Part shown: piece by piece, positions 61,401 through 64,000 of the stretch
Numbering within the stretch: the stretch's first letter is position 1
Layout of the letters: each line of letters starts with the position of its first letter
NCBI RefSeq assembly: GCF_018139145.2
Contig: NC_059478.1
Span: 16,537,001-16,601,000, forward strand
Direction of reading: 5' to 3'
Length of the DNA: 64,000 nt
Origin: Gymnogyps californianus
Taxonomy: Eukaryota; Chordata; Aves; Accipitriformes; Cathartidae
Program-made: the position numbers and the translations under genes
The notes under the pieces: generated by a model
Database searches by the model: none
What the model was told of the DNA's origin: nothing
Seen by the model: the letters and a program-made list of their open reading frames with translations, nothing else

Positions 61401-64000
61401 ATTTTACGAGAGAAGGAATTTTTTAAGCCTAAAAAAACTGATGACTTTAGAAAGCTCATTGTAAATTTTACATAAAGAGGTCTTGTCTCTTTATCATGTA
61501 CATAAATGTCACCCACTGAAAGACTGTTGTCACAAATGCCTCCCATGAGTGCCAGATCTGCCTGTAACGTGGCATATAAGATGCTTGTTCTTCTAGTAAT
61601 CTGCATTTTTCAGCAATTATTAATTCCTTAAACATTTAAAATAGACCTTTTCAATTGTGCTTTCACCTCTTGAGGTCACTGCAGCAATCTCAGCCTGTGT
61701 GGCTCACAGTCCCCCTTTTAGCATTCATTTTCAAAGACATATAAAACACCCAGACAAACCAAGAGTCAAAAGCAGACTCCTGAGGCTAAGATCTGTTTTT
61801 CCCCAAAAGTCTTCCATATGTTAATATAACTCCCTTTTACCAGGTTTCATGCATGAGACAAGGGACTCTCAAATATTCCTTATCTCAGAGAAAGCACAAT
61901 AGTCAGGATTTTTCCCCTTTCAACTCTCAGCTACTCCTCTCCATGAGAGCATAGGCTGGAAAGATGATAAGGAGAGTATTCTAGCAGATCTATCCCTCTC
62001 TCTTCCTCTATTATTAAGAAAGCAAAAAAATAAAAAACCCATTACCTCCAAAATGGAGGCAGGCTTTTTGTGAGATAAGCCACTCCTCCACATCATGTAT
62101 TCCACTGAAGGGATTCGTATTGGGCTCAGTATCTTCTAATGGTTTCATCAGTTATTATTAAATTGGTTTCAGATAGGAAAAAAAGAATTTTCCTTGCACT
62201 GCACTAAATAATTTGCCTTTATATAGACTGCATAAACCACCTCTCTGAAGAGGAACAAACAATTATTGTTCCATTTATATAAGTGACAGTGGATGGATTC
62301 TCATAGAGTGACAGTCTGCATCCCATACTGTCAGTATTTTGCTGTGCAGTTGACTTTCACTATTTGGTCATTTTCTTACACTTTACAAATGGAAAGACAT
62401 TTCACGGTAAAAACACAAAAGGATGGTGTTTTGTAGCACAGAGCTCTGGAATTAAGGTCTTCCCATCCTCATGATGGCAAGATGGTCCCTAGTGTCAGGG
62501 CTAGAATTGCCCATGTATAAAAACAACCTGTGTAACAACTTGGACAGTTAATGGGATAATGTGGCATATAATGTATGCAGGGTGACAGTCAGGTGTCCCC
62601 AGATGCACTGTCAGTATCAGTTCTCATGCAGCCTAAAACCAGCTCTGATGCCCACCTAACCTCTCGTGCCTGTCACAAGGTTGGCCAGGGACAGCCGCTG
62701 CCGGGACCAGCCTCTGCCCCTTTTGCCTGGACAGAAAGCACATCGCTTTCGCCTATCTTCCTGCCCCAGCTGCCAGAACTGCTTTCTCAGTTCTGGGGCC
62801 AGCCAGACTGAAATCACACGCGTCTGGTGCTCCTGCAGACAGCAGCTGCACTTACACAAACCATAAGAGAAAGCAAGGAAGATCACTGCTTTCAGCACAA
62901 ACCCATTCCTTGAGCAAGCAAACCTTTGATCTCCCCTTCAGGTCAGTATTGGCAAATGGAGCAACTGAAGCGACACCTGGTCTATCCTGACCACAAGCAT
63001 CCTCCGTGGGAAGCATTGGCTTTACCACTGCCAGCTATTGTTTTCCAGGGAAATAACACTTCATCACTGAAAACCTTAGGATGCTGCCGTCATAATCCAA
63101 CCACTACACAAGCCCTTTTAATTGCTCTCCTGTCTACGTTCAGTACAATAAGGGGCTGTGAAACAAAATTGACCAAACGAAGAGCAGTCTGCTAACCACC
63201 ATACATTTGTGATTTTTGCCACACTGTGCAATAATTTTCAGAACTGCCAAAGCTTCCTATTTCTGCGGAGCCTCAGTTTTCTGTTCGTCAGTGGAAAGTC
63301 CACCCTTTTTACTTGGTATCCAAAGGGAAATTACTGCCTTTTGGAACAACTCATCATGTTTGACCTTGAGTGACAACCTGAGGTTTATTGCAGGTTATTT
63401 GTTGACATACTAGTTCTTCTTCAAAGGTTTTGGCATGTTCCAGCATCCCCTCTGGCTTTAATAGGGAAAAAACCAAACCAAAACAAAAACAAAAACCTCC
63501 TCTTACCTGTGCAGACAGCAGTCTCTCAAATACATCCATGCACAACCTAAGACCTGTCACTTCAGATTGCCACAAGCTATGTTTTGCCATGAAAGTAATC
63601 TTTTCCCAGGCCTCTGCTTCCTCTCCTGCTTGCTACTGGCCACTACAAAAATAAGTCTGTTACACAAGAAAGAAAATCTTCTGTTCAGAATAAAGAATCA
63701 GAATCCTTTAGAAAGACTTTGATATTTCCCTGTGTGTGTGGTTTGGGGTTTGTTTGTGTTTGGTTTTTAAACTTATGAATGAGACCTACAGATTTGTTAG
63801 ATGTTCTGTTACCCCTTCATGGTATGCTTCCAGAAGTACATCCCTTTTCTTTCTGCTGTTGGCAAATGGCATAAATAGAATCTCTTGCTGTTGGCTCAGA
63901 AAAAAAAAATAAAATCCTTATTTCTATCCAGGAAAATCTTAGACCCCCTTGCTGCTACTCCCAAGAGTCCCTGCAAAATACTGAGTAACAGGAGTTACAC
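61401..64000. other. Intergenic DNA, no gene recognised
   Basis: AT-rich to mixed DNA with no recognisable gene or confident repeat. An (AAAAC)n-like stretch is at about 63470-63495, a GTTTGTTTG-type run at about 63737-63768 and an A9-type tract at about 63900. Confidence 0.5.

Noticed and set aside
1..64000. CRISPR arrays, rRNA, tRNA or known microRNA hairpins
   Set aside because: No spaced direct repeats, rRNA motifs or convincing tRNA B-box (GGTTCGANTCC) were found by eye. A tRNAscan or microRNA profile search was not possible, so weak candidates could be missed.

Overview
The window looks like a gene-poor stretch of an avian nuclear genome, most likely a neoavian bird. The evidence is the repeats: two tailless CR1 LINE copies whose 3' ends match the avian CR1 pattern, and two copies of a roughly 0.6 kb retroviral LTR with the TGTCGTGGTTTAACCCC-type end that I recognise from many bird genomes. 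The background is AT-rich and interspersed-repeat content is low (about 2.6 kb of confident repeats in 64 kb), which also fits a bird. I found no prokaryotic operons, CRISPR arrays or rRNA, and no convincing tRNA. No open reading frame in the window resembles a known cellular protein; the long ones lie in GC-rich patches, microsatellites or repeats.

Layout. 1-14.57 kb is AT-rich intergenic DNA with homopolymer tracts and one possible ancient amniote repeat (7.91-8.00 kb). 14.58-15.04 kb holds a very old LINE reverse-transcriptase relic, followed by a second candidate ancient palindromic repeat (15.67-15.80 kb). 17.82-18.46 kb is GC-rich. 19.68-24.52 kb contains TAAT-rich segments that look like conserved non-coding (enhancer-type) DNA. 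27.08-27.67 kb is a solo LTR on the + strand, followed at 28.43 kb by a 5'-truncated CR1 on the + strand. 32.93 kb has a GC-rich 17-bp minisatellite. 39.31-39.90 kb is a second solo LTR of the same family on the - strand. 41.98 and 44.94 kb each carry a near-ideal RFX-type X-box palindrome. 48.79-49.54 kb is a CpG island with a G-rich, G-quadruplex-prone core, the best promoter candidate in the window. 51.36-52.43 kb is a CR1 copy on the - strand that retains a decayed RT C-terminal half. 54.08-54.27 kb may be an old hAT-like non-autonomous transposon. 54.8-59.3 kb again has TAAT-rich, enhancer-like segments.

There is no gene set working together here. The most reasonable reading is a gene desert, or a long intron/flank of a developmental gene, with one orphan CpG-island promoter and scattered putative enhancers. 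I saw no evidence of a novel coding system. The observations most worth testing are the orphan CpG island, the two X-boxes, the inverted LTR pair and the candidate ancient repeats. Identities and family matches are by eye and memory, since no alignment could be run.
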